From Butyrivibrio proteoclasticus B316 (GTDB taxonomy: Bacteria; Bacillota; Clostridia; Lachnospirales; Lachnospiraceae): 64,000 nucleotides of DNA. This document shows, one piece after another, positions 19,267 through 28,702 of the stretch (the first letter of the stretch is position 1; each line of letters opens with the position of its first letter). Made by a program: the position numbers and the translations under genes. The notes below the pieces were generated by a model, which was not told the DNA's origin, searched no databases, and saw only the letters and a program-made list of their open reading frames with translations. Location of the stretch: contig NC_014387.1 of NCBI RefSeq assembly GCF_000145035.1, forward strand, positions 340,441 to 404,440, written 5' to 3'.

Positions 19267-19290
19267 TCAGTATAGATTTGATGATACTAT
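19261..19290 (+). promoter_or_regulatory. Promoter of the PFOR gene
   Basis: TTGACA is followed after 16 bases by GATACT, or after 18 by TACTAT. The transcript would carry a leader of about 150 bases before the ATG at 19446. The rest of the 19031-19445 interval is A+T rich, with no other gene seen. Confidence 0.6.
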
Positions 19291-19445
19291 TGAATACGGC
19301 AGAATACGAGTGAAATATCCGTCACATCTGTTTTCCATGGGAGGAAGAAAATGTGAACGGAATTTTTGCGCGGTTTCTTAGGTTTTCTATACAACTTATT
19401 ATATAAGCCAAAATAATCCAAAAATTTAAGGTAGGAGGAATCAAA

Positions 19446-22400
19446 ATGGCAAGAAACATGAAAACCATGGACGGTAACGAAGCAGCTGCATATGCATCAT
19501 ATGCTTTTACTGAAGTTGCTGCTATGTACCCAATCACACCATCATCTGTTATGCCTGAGCATGTAGATGAATGGGCAACAGCCGGAAAGAAGAATATTTT
19601 CGGTCGTACAGTACAGATTACAGAAATGCAGTCTGAGGCTGGTGCAGCTGGTGCTGTACACGGATCACTGGTAGTAGGTGCACTTACATCTACATACACA
19701 GCTTCACAGGGACTTCTTCTTATGATCCCTGATATTTACAAGGTAGCCGGTGAGAGACTTCCTGGAGTATTCAACGTATCTGCTCGTTGTGTAGCTTCTC
19801 ACGCACTCAACATCTTTGGTGATCACTCAGACGTATACGCTTGCCGTCAGACAGGTGCTGCTATGCTTTGTGATTCCAGCGTACAGGAAGTAATGGACCT
19901 TACTCCTGTAGCATATTGCGCAGCTATTGAAGGTAGAATTCCTTTCATCAACTTCTTCGACGGATTCCGTACATCACACGAAATTCAGAAGATCGAGGTT
20001 TGGGACTACAAGGATCTTGATGAGATGGTTAACCATGATGCTATTGATGCATTCAAGGCTAGCGCTCTTAATCCTAACCATCCATGTCAGATGGGCTCAG
20101 CTCAGAACCCTGACATCTTCTTCCAGACAAGAGAAGCTTGTAACACAGGTTATAATGAGCTTCCTGAAATTGTTCAGAAGTACATGGACAAGGTTAATGC
20201 TAAGATTGGTACAGATTACAAGCTCTTTAACTACTATGGAGATCCTAACGCAGAAGTAGTTATCGTTGCTATGGGTTCTGTAAACGATACAATCGAAGAG
20301 ACTATCGATTATCTTGAGAAGCAGGGCAAGAAGGTTGGTGTTGTTAAGGTTCGTCTTTACAGACCATTCTCAGCTAAGGCTCTTGTTGATGCTATCCCTG
20401 CATCAGTTAAGAGAATCGAAGTTCTTGATAGAACTAAGGAGCCTGGATCATATCGTGAGCCTCTTGCTCTTGATGTTATCGCAGCTCTTAAGGGAACTAA
20501 GTTTGAATCAGTTCCTGTATTCTGTGGCCGTTATGGTCTTGGTTCTAAGGATACAACACCTGCACAGATCGTTGCTGTATTCGAGAACGACAAGAAGGAA
20601 GAGTTTACAATCGGTATCGAGGATGATGTAACAAATCTTTCACTTGATGCTGGTGCTCCACTTGTTACAACTCCAGAGGGAACAACAAACTGTAAGTTCT
20701 GGGGTCTTGGTGCTGACGGTACTGTTGGTGCTAACAAGAACTCTATCAAGATCATTGGTGATAACACAGACATGTATGCACAGGCATACTTTGATTATGA
20801 CTCCAAGAAGTCTGGTGGTGTTACAATGTCTCACCTTAGATTTGGTAAGAAGCCTATTAAGTCAACTTACCTTATCAAGAAGGCTGACTTCGTAGCTTGC
20901 CACAATCCATCATATATCCGTAAGTTCAACATGGTTCAGGAACTTGTTGATGGTGGTTCATTCCTTCTTAACTGCCCTTGGACAGTAGATCAGCTTGAGG
21001 CTGAGATTCCTGGTCAGGTTAAGAAGTTCATGTATGATCACAAGATCAACTTCTATATCATGAACGGTTCTAAGATCGGTGTTGAAGTTGGAATGGGACC
21101 TACAAGAATTAACACAATTCTTCAGTCTGCATTCTTCAACATCACAAAGATCATTCCTGAAGAAGATGCTATTAAGTTCATGAAGGACGCTGCTCAGAAG
21201 ACATATGGCCGTAAGGGTGAAGATGTTGTTAAGAAGAACTGGGCTGCTATCGATGCCGGTGCAGATCCTAAGAACCTTATCAAGGTTGAGATTCCTGAGT
21301 CATGGAAGGATGCACAGGATGAAGGTCTTGACTTCAAGAAGGCTGAAGGCAGCAGAAAGGACGTTGTTGACTTCGTTAACAATATCCAGACTAAGGTTAA
21401 CGCTCAGGAAGGTAACACTCTTAAGGTTTCAGATGTACTTCCTTACGTTGCTGGTGATACACCTTCAGGATCAGCTGCATTCGAGAAGAGAGGTATTGCA
21501 GTTAACGTTCCTGCTTGGGACGCTACAACATGTATTGGATGTGGATTCTGTTCACTTGTATGTCCACACGCTGCAATCCGTACAATCGCTATGACAGATG
21601 ATGAGATTGCTAAGGCTCCAGAGGGACTTCAGACTAAGCCTCTTGTTGGAATGGATGGATATAAGTATTCAGTTGTTATTTCTGCTCTTGACTGTACAGG
21701 TTGCGGTTCTTGCGCAAATGTATGTCCTGGTAACAATAAGGGCGAGACACTTAAGATGGGTGCTATCGCAGCTAACAAGGACGAGCAGAAGTACTTCGAT
21801 TATGCTGTAACACTTCCTATTAAGGAAGACGTTGTTGCTAAGTTTGGCGAAGGCTCAATTAAGGGCTCACAGTTCAAGCAGCCACTCCTTGAGTTCTCAG
21901 GCGCTTGCGCAGGTTGTGGTGAGACTCCTTATGTTAAGCTTGTTACTCAGCTCTTTGGTGACAGAATGTACGTTGCAAACGCTACAGGATGTACATCAAT
22001 CTGGGGTAACTCTTCACCTTCAACACCATACACAGTAAATGCTAAGGGCCAGGGTCCTGCATGGGATAACTCATTGTTCGAGGATAACGCTGAGTTTGGT
22101 ATGGGTATGGTACTTGCTCAGAACGCACTTCGTGATGCTATCAAGGAGCAGGTTGAGGCTGTTGTAGCTGCTGGCGGCGCTGCTAAGGATGCTGCTCAGA
22201 AGTGGCTTGATACATTCTCAAATGGCGCTGAGAACTCAGCTGCTACAGATGCTCTTATCGAGGCTCTTAAGGGTGACAACTCAGATGCAGCTAAGTACAT
22301 CATCAAGAACAAAGACTTCGCAGCTAAGAAGTCACAGTGGATCTTCGGTGGTGACGGTTGGGCATTCGATATCGGATTTGGTGGTCTTGATCACGTACTT

Positions 22401-22976
22401 GCTTCCGGTAAGGATGTTAACGTTCTCGTTGTAAACACTGAGGTTTACTCAAATACAGGCGGACAGTCATCTAAGGCTACTCCTACAGGTGCTGTTGCAC
22501 AGTTCGCTGCAGGTGGTAAAGAGATCAAGCAGAAGGATCTTGCTTCTATCGCAATGAGCTATGGCTACGTATATGTTGCCCAGATCGCTATGGGCGCTAA
22601 TATGCAGCAGACAATCAATGCAATTAAAGAGGCTGAGGCTTATCCAGGACCTTCACTTATCATCGCATATGCTCCTTGTATCAACCAGGGTCTTAAGGCC
22701 GGCATGAACAAGGTTATGGATGAGGAGAAGAAGGCTGTAGCTACAGGATATTGGGATATGTTCAGATTCAATCCTCAGGCAGAGAACAAGTTCACTCTTG
22801 ATTCTAAACCAGCTACAGAAGACTTCCAGAGCTTCCTTGATGGTGAGGTTAGATACCTTTCACTTAAGCTCAAGAATCCTGAGAGAGCTGCTAAGCTCAA
22901 CGCTGCTGCTGCTGAGCATGCTAAGGAGCACAGAGCTTACCTTGAGAAACTCGTTTCTCTTTATGGCAAGAACTAA
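19446..22976 (+). CDS. nifJ: Pyruvate:ferredoxin (flavodoxin) oxidoreductase
   Basis: 1176 residues, the size of the single-chain homodimeric enzyme, after TAGGAGGAA. It converts pyruvate and CoA to acetyl-CoA, CO2 and reduced ferredoxin. The N-terminal pyrimidine-binding domain opens with MDGNEAAAYASYAFTEVAAM and YPITPSS. Further on come the domain II/EKR region, a two-cluster ferredoxin domain with CIGCGFCSLVCP (about 696) and CTGCGSCANVCP (about 751), CAGCGETPY near 820, and the thiamine diphosphate domain with GGDGWAFDIGFGGLDHVLA (about 967) and NTEVYSNTGGQ. Codon use is strongly biased, with long runs of GCT, GTT and AAG, as expected of a very highly expressed gene. The two cre-type sites upstream suggest carbon control. 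Confidence 0.98.
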   Translation: MARNMKTMDGNEAAAYASYAFTEVAAMYPITPSSVMPEHVDEWATAGKKNIFGRTVQITEMQSEAGAAGAVHGSLVVGALTSTYTASQGLLLMIPDIYKVAGERLPGVFNVSARCVASHALNIFGDHSDVYACRQTGAAMLCDSSVQEVMDLTPVAYCAAIEGRIPFINFFDGFRTSHEIQKIEVWDYKDLDEMVNHDAIDAFKASALNPNHPCQMGSAQNPDIFFQTREACNTGYNELPEIVQKYMDKVNAKIGTDYKLFNYYGDPNAEVVIVAMGSVNDTIEETIDYLEKQGKKVGVVKVRLYRPFSAKALVDAIPASVKRIEVLDRTKEPGSYREPLALDVIAALKGTKFESVPVFCGRYGLGSKDTTPAQIVAVFENDKKEEFTIGIEDDVTNLSLDAGAPLVTTPEGTTNCKFWGLGADGTVGANKNSIKIIGDNTDMYAQAYFDYDSKKSGGVTMSHLRFGKKPIKSTYLIKKADFVACHNPSYIRKFNMVQELVDGGSFLLNCPWTVDQLEAEIPGQVKKFMYDHKINFYIMNGSKIGVEVGMGPTRINTILQSAFFNITKIIPEEDAIKFMKDAAQKTYGRKGEDVVKKNWAAIDAGADPKNLIKVEIPESWKDAQDEGLDFKKAEGSRKDVVDFVNNIQTKVNAQEGNTLKVSDVLPYVAGDTPSGSAAFEKRGIAVNVPAWDATTCIGCGFCSLVCPHAAIRTIAMTDDEIAKAPEGLQTKPLVGMDGYKYSVVISALDCTGCGSCANVCPGNNKGETLKMGAIAANKDEQKYFDYAVTLPIKEDVVAKFGEGSIKGSQFKQPLLEFSGACAGCGETPYVKLVTQLFGDRMYVANATGCTSIWGNSSPSTPYTVNAKGQGPAWDNSLFEDNAEFGMGMVLAQNALRDAIKEQVEAVVAAGGAAKDAAQKWLDTFSNGAENSAATDALIEALKGDNSDAAKYIIKNKDFAAKKSQWIFGGDGWAFDIGFGGLDHVLASGKDVNVLVVNTEVYSNTGGQSSKATPTGAVAQFAAGGKEIKQKDLASIAMSYGYVYVAQIAMGANMQQTINAIKEAEAYPGPSLIIAYAPCINQGLKAGMNKVMDEEKKAVATGYWDMFRFNPQAENKFTLDSKPATEDFQSFLDGEVRYLSLKLKNPERAAKLNAAAAEHAKEHRAYLEKLVSLYGKN

Positions 22977-22995
22977 TTAAATAAATGCTGATAAT

Positions 22996-23028
22996 AAGGA
23001 GTCGGTTCAGTAATGGACCGGCTCCTTT
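22996..23028 (+). terminator. Rho-independent terminator after PFOR
   Basis: The stem AAGGAGTCGGTTC pairs imperfectly with GACCGGCTCCTT around a short loop, followed by TT and A+T-rich sequence, 20 bases after the stop. Confidence 0.75.
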
Positions 23029-23065
23029 AACGTAAGTTATTTAGTATAGGAATTAATACAAAGAA

Positions 23066-23099
23066 AAATAGACAGAAGGCTGATGCCTTCTGTCTATTT
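23066..23099. terminator. Terminator of mecA (also able to act on the PFOR strand)
   Basis: A perfect 15-bp stem, AAATAGACAGAAGGC with its complement around TGAT, lies just after the mecA stop on the minus strand. Confidence 0.85.
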
Positions 23100-23121
23100 A
23101 AATTACATAGCACTGATATGA

Positions 23122-23919
23122 TCAAATTTTGGAAAGTGCCTGTACAGCGTTATCTCTGACAAGTGTTGTATAATGCTCTGCAAGATACTGTTCCTCTGCA
23201 GTTGAACCAATCTCGGTCTTACCATATTCGGTGAGAAGAGAACAGATATTAGCAAATACATTATCTTCAAGCTCGCCCTGATGAAGTATCAGATAGAACT
23301 TGCCATTTGTTTCATTCTTGTACAATGTGTTGATACCATTGAATTTCCTGCTAACAATTGCAGCGAATCTAGTAACCTCGTGAAGAGAGTCAAATGAAAA
23401 GATTCTGGAACCTTTTCTGCTAGGTTGTCCCTTCTTGCGAGGGTTAGTAGTTTTTTCCTTAAGCTTCTTGGAATCTGAGAAAGGACTGCTCATTGAGGAA
23501 TCTAATGAATCACTAAGATTGCTGTGTTGCAGTCTTCGGAAAAGACCCATTACATCTTCTTCCTCATCCTCCTCATATTCTTCGTCCTCATCGTCGTAAT
23601 CGTATTCGTCCTCTTCATCTTCCTCGTGTACGGATGGAGCAAAATTGGAAAAACGTGTGTCCAACTCTTCGGGATCCTCTACCTTGGTAATAATAAGAAC
23701 AATACATTCTGAGTTGATGGGGATAGCTTCGATCATAAGAGGAGTGTCCTCAGCGTCAAAACCATATTGTAAATTTGCTTGCTGCATCATGTCCTGAAAT
23801 AGCTCTTTGGCTTTCTCGGTTCCATATGCAAGCTCTGTAATCTTAAGGTCGCGCTTCGCAAGGTCATCTTTGGTAAGTGTGCATCGAATCTGATGATCAT
23901 TGACTTTTTCAATTTTCAT
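23122..23919 (-). CDS. mecA: MecA family adaptor protein
   Basis: 265 residues; AGGAGG is nine bases before the ATG. The N-terminal domain MKIEKVNDHQIRCTLTKDDL is the MecA substrate-binding half. A very acidic linker (about 95-125, almost all Glu, Asp and Tyr) and a basic stretch (RKKGQPSRKGSR) separate it from the C-terminal half with FDSLHEVTRFAAIV, which contacts ClpC. MecA adaptors deliver proteins to the ClpCP protease. The acidic-basic linker is longer than in the Bacillus protein. It is monocistronic, with its own terminator. Confidence 0.92.
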   Translation of the reverse strand: MKIEKVNDHQIRCTLTKDDLAKRDLKITELAYGTEKAKELFQDMMQQANLQYGFDAEDTPLMIEAIPINSECIVLIITKVEDPEELDTRFSNFAPSVHEEDEEDEYDYDDEDEEYEEDEEEDVMGLFRRLQHSNLSDSLDSSMSSPFSDSKKLKEKTTNPRKKGQPSRKGSRIFSFDSLHEVTRFAAIVSRKFNGINTLYKNETNGKFYLILHQGELEDNVFANICSLLTEYGKTEIGSTAEEQYLAEHYTTLVRDNAVQALSKI

Positions 23920-24109
23920 GATGCTTACCTCCTGACTTTGGAATACATAGATACTAATTTATTGAGTATTCTATGTCAATAGAGTTATCGTCAGATTTTA
24001 CAAAAAAATTAAATTTTGTACAATTTAACGATTGGAATTAGGAAAAAATTTTCCATCTTAATAAAATCTTAAGAAATTTCGATGGTAAATCTTAATAATT
24101 TCCTAGTAC

Positions 24110-24115
24110 TATAAA
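24110..24115 (+). promoter_or_regulatory. Probable -10 element of the candidate structured RNA
   Basis: TATAAA ends seven bases before the first G of the long-range stem described next, which places the start point at the foot of that stem. No clear -35 is seen upstream. Confidence 0.4.
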
Positions 24116-24120
24116 TTTTG

Positions 24121-24377
24121 TGAGGCGCCTGCCTGGACATTACAGTCCGGAAAGGAGGCGAGAATCAGAAACATAATCGTTATTTTCTTTTATTCATTGT
24201 TTCATATGCCAGTATGAAATGTCTTACTAAGATTTATTCGATTTAGTTTCTTAAATTATTTTCACAAAAACAACGTTAATTGCATAGACAATTTATAGTA
24301 TTTTCCTAATACTATTATACCATATTTGGTGAAATCGACATGCACCAAAACTAAGGACTAGGCAAGTGGCGCCTCGG
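24121..24377 (+). ncRNA. Candidate structured non-coding RNA of about 255 nt, family not identified
   Basis: In a 719-base gap (23920-24638) with no credible ORF, two G+C-rich islands sit in A+T-rich surroundings. GAGGCGCC (24122-24129) plus GCCT (24131-24134) pairs with AGGC (24360-24363) plus GGCGCCTC (24368-24375), closing the whole element. Inside are hairpins GGAC/GTCC (24135-24148), ATAGTAT/ATACTAT (near 24297-24315) and TTTGGTG/CACCAAA (24325-24349). CGCCT (24126-24130) can alternatively pair with AGGCG (24156-24160). This layout suggests a structured RNA with a closing stem. raiA-type or 6S-type RNA are possibilities that could not be tested here. The rest of the gap is A+T rich and looks empty. 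Confidence 0.45.
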
Positions 24378-24602
24378 ATATTAATATACGTCAAAAGAAA
24401 ATGTGGCTTTTACATGAATGCTTCAGAATTTATCACATGCATAATACCTTTTGGTTCTGAAAAAGACACAATATAATAAGGAAAAAGTGCATAAAAACTA
24501 TCAATAATCATCGCTAATATATAAAGAGGACCCCGCCTTACATATACATATTAAAAATGCGATATGCACAGAGACTTAAATAATGACGTATATTGAATAG
24601 TT

Positions 24603-24611
24603 TGCTATAAT
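24603..24611 (+). promoter_or_regulatory. Extended -10 promoter for the GH18 gene
   Basis: TGC followed by a perfect TATAAT, 28 bases before the ATG; the -35 region is weak. Confidence 0.55.
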
Positions 24612-24638
24612 ATAGAGCGATTGTAAAGGAGCTAGGAC

Positions 24639-26342
24639 ATGAAAAAGAAAGTAATTCCAGCGATTATTATAATCGCTCTTATTTTAGTTATTGGCGGAAT
24701 ATATGCCGCGCAAATAGCTTATCAGCATTATTCATACAGTGATGAAAGGGCTGATCTTAACAACTACTTTGATATCAGTAGTGATACAGATGTTGCTATT
24801 ATCCTTGGAAATGAGAGGATAGAAGAGAGAGCAAGACTTTTGGACGGCCATTATTATATGGATTTTGCATCAGTACAGAAGTATCTTAACGATAGATTCT
24901 ACTATGGAGAGGCAGATAATTCTCTCTTTTACACAACTGCAAGTAAGGTGATCATAGCAGAGGTTGGTTCCACAACATGGACAGATTCAACAGGTACGTC
25001 TGAGGATGTGGGTTACGTGATTGCCAGAACAGAAGGCGAAGAACTCTATGTTGCTCTTGATTATGTAAAGAAATATACAAATTTCTTTTACGAGGGATTT
25101 ACAGAGCCTAATCATATGCAGCTCACTACAAGTTGGGATGATGAGAAGATTGCTTCTATTAATAAAGATACACAGCTTCGACTTCGTGGTGGTGTTAAGA
25201 GTGAAATCCTTATTGATCTTGCCAAGGGAGATACTGTTACAGTTCTGGAAGAGCTTGAGAACTGGACAAAAGTTAAGAGCTCAGATTCTTATATTGGATA
25301 TGTAGAGAATAAGAGACTTTCTGACATTACAACTAAGAGCCCGATTCCTGTAACTGATTATGTAGAAGAAGAGTATACATCACTTAACAGAGGGCATAAG
25401 ATCAACCTGGGCTTCCATAATATTGGTGGTGTTGCGGGTAACGATACATTTTCATCGGTTGTTGCCGGAGCAAAGAGCCTTAATGTAATCTCTCCAACAT
25501 GGTTCAAACTTAATTCCAATGATGGAGATGTGACAAGCATAGCGTCAGCTTCTTATGTTAGAGCAGCTCATGACAAGGGTCTTGAAGTGTGGGCTTTGTT
25601 CGATAACTTTACAGGAACAGGAGATTTTTCCACAACAGAGTTTCTTTCTCGTTACAAGAGCAGACAGAACGCTATTGATCAGCTTATGGCTCTTGCTACT
25701 GAAATGGGTGTTGATGGGATCAATCTGGATTTTGAGACTATCGATTATGAAGATGGACAGTCTTACGTGGAATTTGTAAGAGAATTATCTATTGCCTGCA
25801 GAGCAAATGGGCTTGTTTACTCAATAGATGACTATGTGCCTATGCATTTTAATGACCACTACAACCTTAGAGAACAGGGAATTGTAGCAGATTATGTGAT
25901 CATCATGGGATATGATGAGCATTACGCCGGATCTGCTGAGGCCGGATCTGTAGCTTCTCTTAGTTATGTAGAAAATGGTCTAATTAATACGACAGCCAAG
26001 GTTGATCCATCCAAAGTTATTAATGCTGTTCCATTTTATACCAGAATATGGCATACTTCTGGAGGCGCTCTTTCAAGTGAAGCAGTGTCAATGCAGACTG
26101 CCAAGGATTATATTTCTAATCATAGTATTGAGCTGACCTGGGATGTAGAAGCCGGGCAGAACTATGGAGAATTTACATCTTCAGAAGGAACCTTCAATCA
26201 GATTTGGATGGAGGATGCTACTTCCATCGGCCAGAAGATTGATTCTATGAGAGCTCAGAATATTGCCGGAATTGCAGAATGGTCACTTGGCATGGAAACA
26301 CCAGATGTTTGGGACGTTATTGCAGGTTATATCGAGGAATAA
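24639..26342 (+). CDS. Membrane-anchored GH18-family protein with SH3 domain (YaaH/chitinase-like)
   Basis: 567 residues after AAAGGAGC. An N-terminal hydrophobic anchor (5-24) is followed by a domain resembling the copper amine oxidase N-domain (about 48-110), a bacterial SH3 domain (about 172-228) and a GH18 TIM barrel (about 255-567). The GH18 signature is DGINLDFE (about 356-363), whose final Glu is the catalytic acid. Relatives hydrolyse N-acetylglucosamine links in peptidoglycan or chitin; SH3 domains bind the wall. It probably remodels peptidoglycan at the outer membrane surface side of the cell envelope. The next gene starts almost at once, so they may share a transcript. Confidence 0.87.
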   Translation: MKKKVIPAIIIIALILVIGGIYAAQIAYQHYSYSDERADLNNYFDISSDTDVAIILGNERIEERARLLDGHYYMDFASVQKYLNDRFYYGEADNSLFYTTASKVIIAEVGSTTWTDSTGTSEDVGYVIARTEGEELYVALDYVKKYTNFFYEGFTEPNHMQLTTSWDDEKIASINKDTQLRLRGGVKSEILIDLAKGDTVTVLEELENWTKVKSSDSYIGYVENKRLSDITTKSPIPVTDYVEEEYTSLNRGHKINLGFHNIGGVAGNDTFSSVVAGAKSLNVISPTWFKLNSNDGDVTSIASASYVRAAHDKGLEVWALFDNFTGTGDFSTTEFLSRYKSRQNAIDQLMALATEMGVDGINLDFETIDYEDGQSYVEFVRELSIACRANGLVYSIDDYVPMHFNDHYNLREQGIVADYVIIMGYDEHYAGSAEAGSVASLSYVENGLINTTAKVDPSKVINAVPFYTRIWHTSGGALSSEAVSMQTAKDYISNHSIELTWDVEAGQNYGEFTSSEGTFNQIWMEDATSIGQKIDSMRAQNIAGIAEWSLGMETPDVWDVIAGYIEE

Positions 26343-26346
26343 AGAA

Positions 26347-27405
26347 GTGGAAACAGAAGTAATAGTAATAAAAGAAAGTGAAATGAACAAAGAGGCCTTT
26401 GAAGGCCTGAAAAGAGCAGGACAGATAATAAGGGATGGCGGACTTGTAGCTTTTCCGACTGAGACAGTTTATGGTCTTGGTGGAGATGCACTTAATCCAA
26501 TGTCATCCAAGAAAATATATGCAGCAAAGGGCAGACCATCCGATAATCCGCTAATAGTGCATGTTGCCAATATGGATGATCTTGCAGGCATTGTAAAAGA
26601 GGTTCCGGAAGCAGCAAGGAAGCTGGCTGATGCATTCTGGCCAGGCCCTCTTACAATGATCATGAATAAGAATGACAAAGTCCCTTATGAAACAACCGGG
26701 GGACTTGATACAGTAGCTATCAGAATGCCTAACAATAAGATTGCACTTGAACTTATCAGGCAGTCAGGAGGTTATATAGCAGCGCCTTCAGCTAATACAT
26801 CTGGAAGACCAAGCCCTACGGTTGCAAGGTATTGCGTAGAGGACCTCTCAGGTAAGATAGAGATGATAATTGATGGAGGCCAGGTTGGTATAGGCCTTGA
26901 ATCAACAATTGTAGATCTGACATCGCCTGTTCCGATGATCCTTAGACCAGGCTATATTACAGCACAGATGCTAAAAGATGTTCTTGGAGAAATCAGCATA
27001 GATAAGACGATTATCGACAGTAAATCAACTGAGAGACCCAAGGCTCCGGGTATGAAATACAAGCACTATGCTCCAAAGGGAGACCTTATGATAGTACAGG
27101 GCGCTCAGGAGCAGGTAGTTTCTTATATAAATGAACAGTCTGCATTGGCAGCTTCAGAAGGTAAAAGAGTGGGAATCATTGCCACAGATACTACCAGAGA
27201 ACTGTACAAGGCAGATGTTGTTAAGAGTGTAGGAAACAGACAGGATGAGCGTACAATAGCTCATGAACTGTTCAAGGTTCTTCGCGAATTTGATGATGAG
27301 AATATTGATGTTATGTTCTCTGAATCTTTTGACGACAGTGGAATCGGACAGGCTATTATGAACAGACTTCTAAAAGCTGCGGGACATAATATCAAAACTG
27401 TTTGA
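26347..27405 (+). CDS. L-threonylcarbamoyladenylate synthase (Sua5/YwlC type)
   Basis: 352 residues from a GTG at 26347, chosen because GAGGAA precedes it at good spacing and the length then matches Bacillus YwlC (about 346). The ATG at 26383 has a poorer ribosome site. The YrdC domain carries VAFPTETVYGLGGDA, AKGRPSDNPLIVHV and APSANTSGRPSPT; the C-terminal Sua5 domain follows AGPMKYKHYAP-like sequence (PGMKYKHYAPKG). It makes threonylcarbamoyl-AMP for the t6A37 modification of ANN-decoding tRNAs. It lies directly after the GH18 gene and before rpiB. Confidence 0.93.
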   Translation: METEVIVIKESEMNKEAFEGLKRAGQIIRDGGLVAFPTETVYGLGGDALNPMSSKKIYAAKGRPSDNPLIVHVANMDDLAGIVKEVPEAARKLADAFWPGPLTMIMNKNDKVPYETTGGLDTVAIRMPNNKIALELIRQSGGYIAAPSANTSGRPSPTVARYCVEDLSGKIEMIIDGGQVGIGLESTIVDLTSPVPMILRPGYITAQMLKDVLGEISIDKTIIDSKSTERPKAPGMKYKHYAPKGDLMIVQGAQEQVVSYINEQSALAASEGKRVGIIATDTTRELYKADVVKSVGNRQDERTIAHELFKVLREFDDENIDVMFSESFDDSGIGQAIMNRLLKAAGHNIKTV

Positions 27406-27429
27406 GAATAAATGTAAAAACATTATAAT
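27402..27429 (+). promoter_or_regulatory. Promoter of rpiB
   Basis: TTGAGA, 16 bases, then a perfect TATAAT. The -35 overlaps the stop codon of the preceding gene. Confidence 0.7.
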
Positions 27430-27494
27430 ATATATGGTACAGTCGTCAATGAGGCTTTAGCCTAGAGGCTGTATTACCAAAGAGGAGAATGAAA

Positions 27495-27932
27495 ATGATA
27501 GCATTAGCAAGTGATCACGGCGGATTTGAACTCAAGGAGTCAGTTAAGAGACACCTTGATGAGAGGAAGATTGAGTATAAGGATTTCGGAACTTATGATC
27601 TGAACTCATGTGACTATCCTGATTTTGGAGCTGCAGCTGCTAAATCAGTAGCAGCAGGAGAGTGCGAGAAAGGCATTGTGATCTGCACAACTGGAATCGG
27701 CATTTCAATAGTTGCTAACAAGATTAAGGGCGTTAGATGCGCTCTTTGCTCAGAAGTATCTACAGCCAGACTTACAAGAGAGCACAATGATGCAAATGTG
27801 CTTGCAATGGGCGGCGGTTTTGTTGGCCCTGTTCTTGCAAATGAGATAGTAGATACATTCCTTGATACACCTTTTTCAAATCTTGAGAAGCATAGCCGCA
27901 GAATAGCTAAAATTGCTGAGCTTGAGAAATAA
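27495..27932 (+). CDS. rpiB: Ribose-5-phosphate isomerase B
   Basis: 145 residues. The ATG at 27495 is preferred to the one at 27489 because AGAGGAG lies only one base before the latter and seven before the former. MIALASDHGGFELK is the RpiB/LacAB opening (Asp7, His8 bind substrate). The active-site Cys64 is in GIVICTTGIGISI, followed by ANKIKGVRCAL. It interconverts ribose-5-phosphate and ribulose-5-phosphate, feeding PRPP synthesis, which fits the neighbouring upp. Confidence 0.94.
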   Translation: MIALASDHGGFELKESVKRHLDERKIEYKDFGTYDLNSCDYPDFGAAAAKSVAAGECEKGIVICTTGIGISIVANKIKGVRCALCSEVSTARLTREHNDANVLAMGGGFVGPVLANEIVDTFLDTPFSNLEKHSRRIAKIAELEK

Positions 27933-27993
27933 TTAAGACTATTATCATTTTTTAAAATAATAGATAATGATTTTTAAATCCAGGAGGCATGAA

Positions 27994-28623
27994 ATGGCAA
28001 AAGTAGTTATTATGGATCACCCACTGATTCAGCACAAGATTGGTTATATTAGGAGAACTGACACAGGTACTAAGGATTTCAGAGACACAATTGCAGAGAT
28101 TGCAACACTTATCTGCTATGAAGCAACAAGAGATCTTCAGCTTCAGGATGTCGAGATTGAGACACCTATCTGCAAGACAACAGTCAAGGAGCTTAAGGGA
28201 AGAAAGCTTTGTGTAGTTCCTATTCTTAGAGCAGGTCTTGGTATGGTTGATGGAATGCTGGCTCTTATTCCTGCCGCTAAGGTTGGACATATCGGTCTTT
28301 ATAGAGATCCTGAGACACTTAAGCCTGTAGAGTATTATTGCAAAATGCCTGCAGACGTTGCAGAGAGAGAAATTTTTGTAGTAGATCCAATGCTTGCAAC
28401 AGGCGGTTCATCAGTTGCAGCTATCCAGATGCTCAAGGACAGAGGCTGTAAACATATTCATTTCCTGTGCATCATCGCAGCTCCTGAAGGACTTGAGGCT
28501 ATGAAGGCAGCACATCCTGATGTTGATATTTACGTAGGTTCACTCGATGAGAAGCTCAACGAGCATGGATATATCGTTCCGGGTCTCGGCGACGCAGGAG
28601 ACAGGATCTTCGGTACGAAATGA
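27994..28623 (+). CDS. upp: Uracil phosphoribosyltransferase
   Basis: 209 residues from the ATG at 27994, which has AGGAGG seven bases upstream; a more distal in-frame ATG lacks a site. [19 protein letters not shown] is the Upp opening; [11 protein letters not shown], the PRPP loop [15 protein letters not shown] and the C-terminal [14 protein letters not shown] bind PRPP and uracil. It salvages uracil to UMP in the cytoplasm. Confidence 0.97.
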   Translation: MAKVVIMDHPLIQHKIGYIRRTDTGTKDFRDTIAEIATLICYEATRDLQLQDVEIETPICKTTVKELKGRKLCVVPILRAGLGMVDGMLALIPAAKVGHIGLYRDPETLKPVEYYCKMPADVAEREIFVVDPMLATGGSSVAAIQMLKDRGCKHIHFLCIIAAPEGLEAMKAAHPDVDIYVGSLDEKLNEHGYIVPGLGDAGDRIFGTK

Positions 28624-28702
28624 GTGATACAGGGACGAAAATAAAGTCACACGTATGCATGCTTGCATGTAGATGCACCACTTGGTTTTTTGGGGAGGTT
28701 AC

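Noticed and set aside
27933..27993. Possible terminator between rpiB and upp
   Set aside because: CTATTAT/ATAATAG can pair, but the sequence is nearly all A and T and the stem would be very weak.
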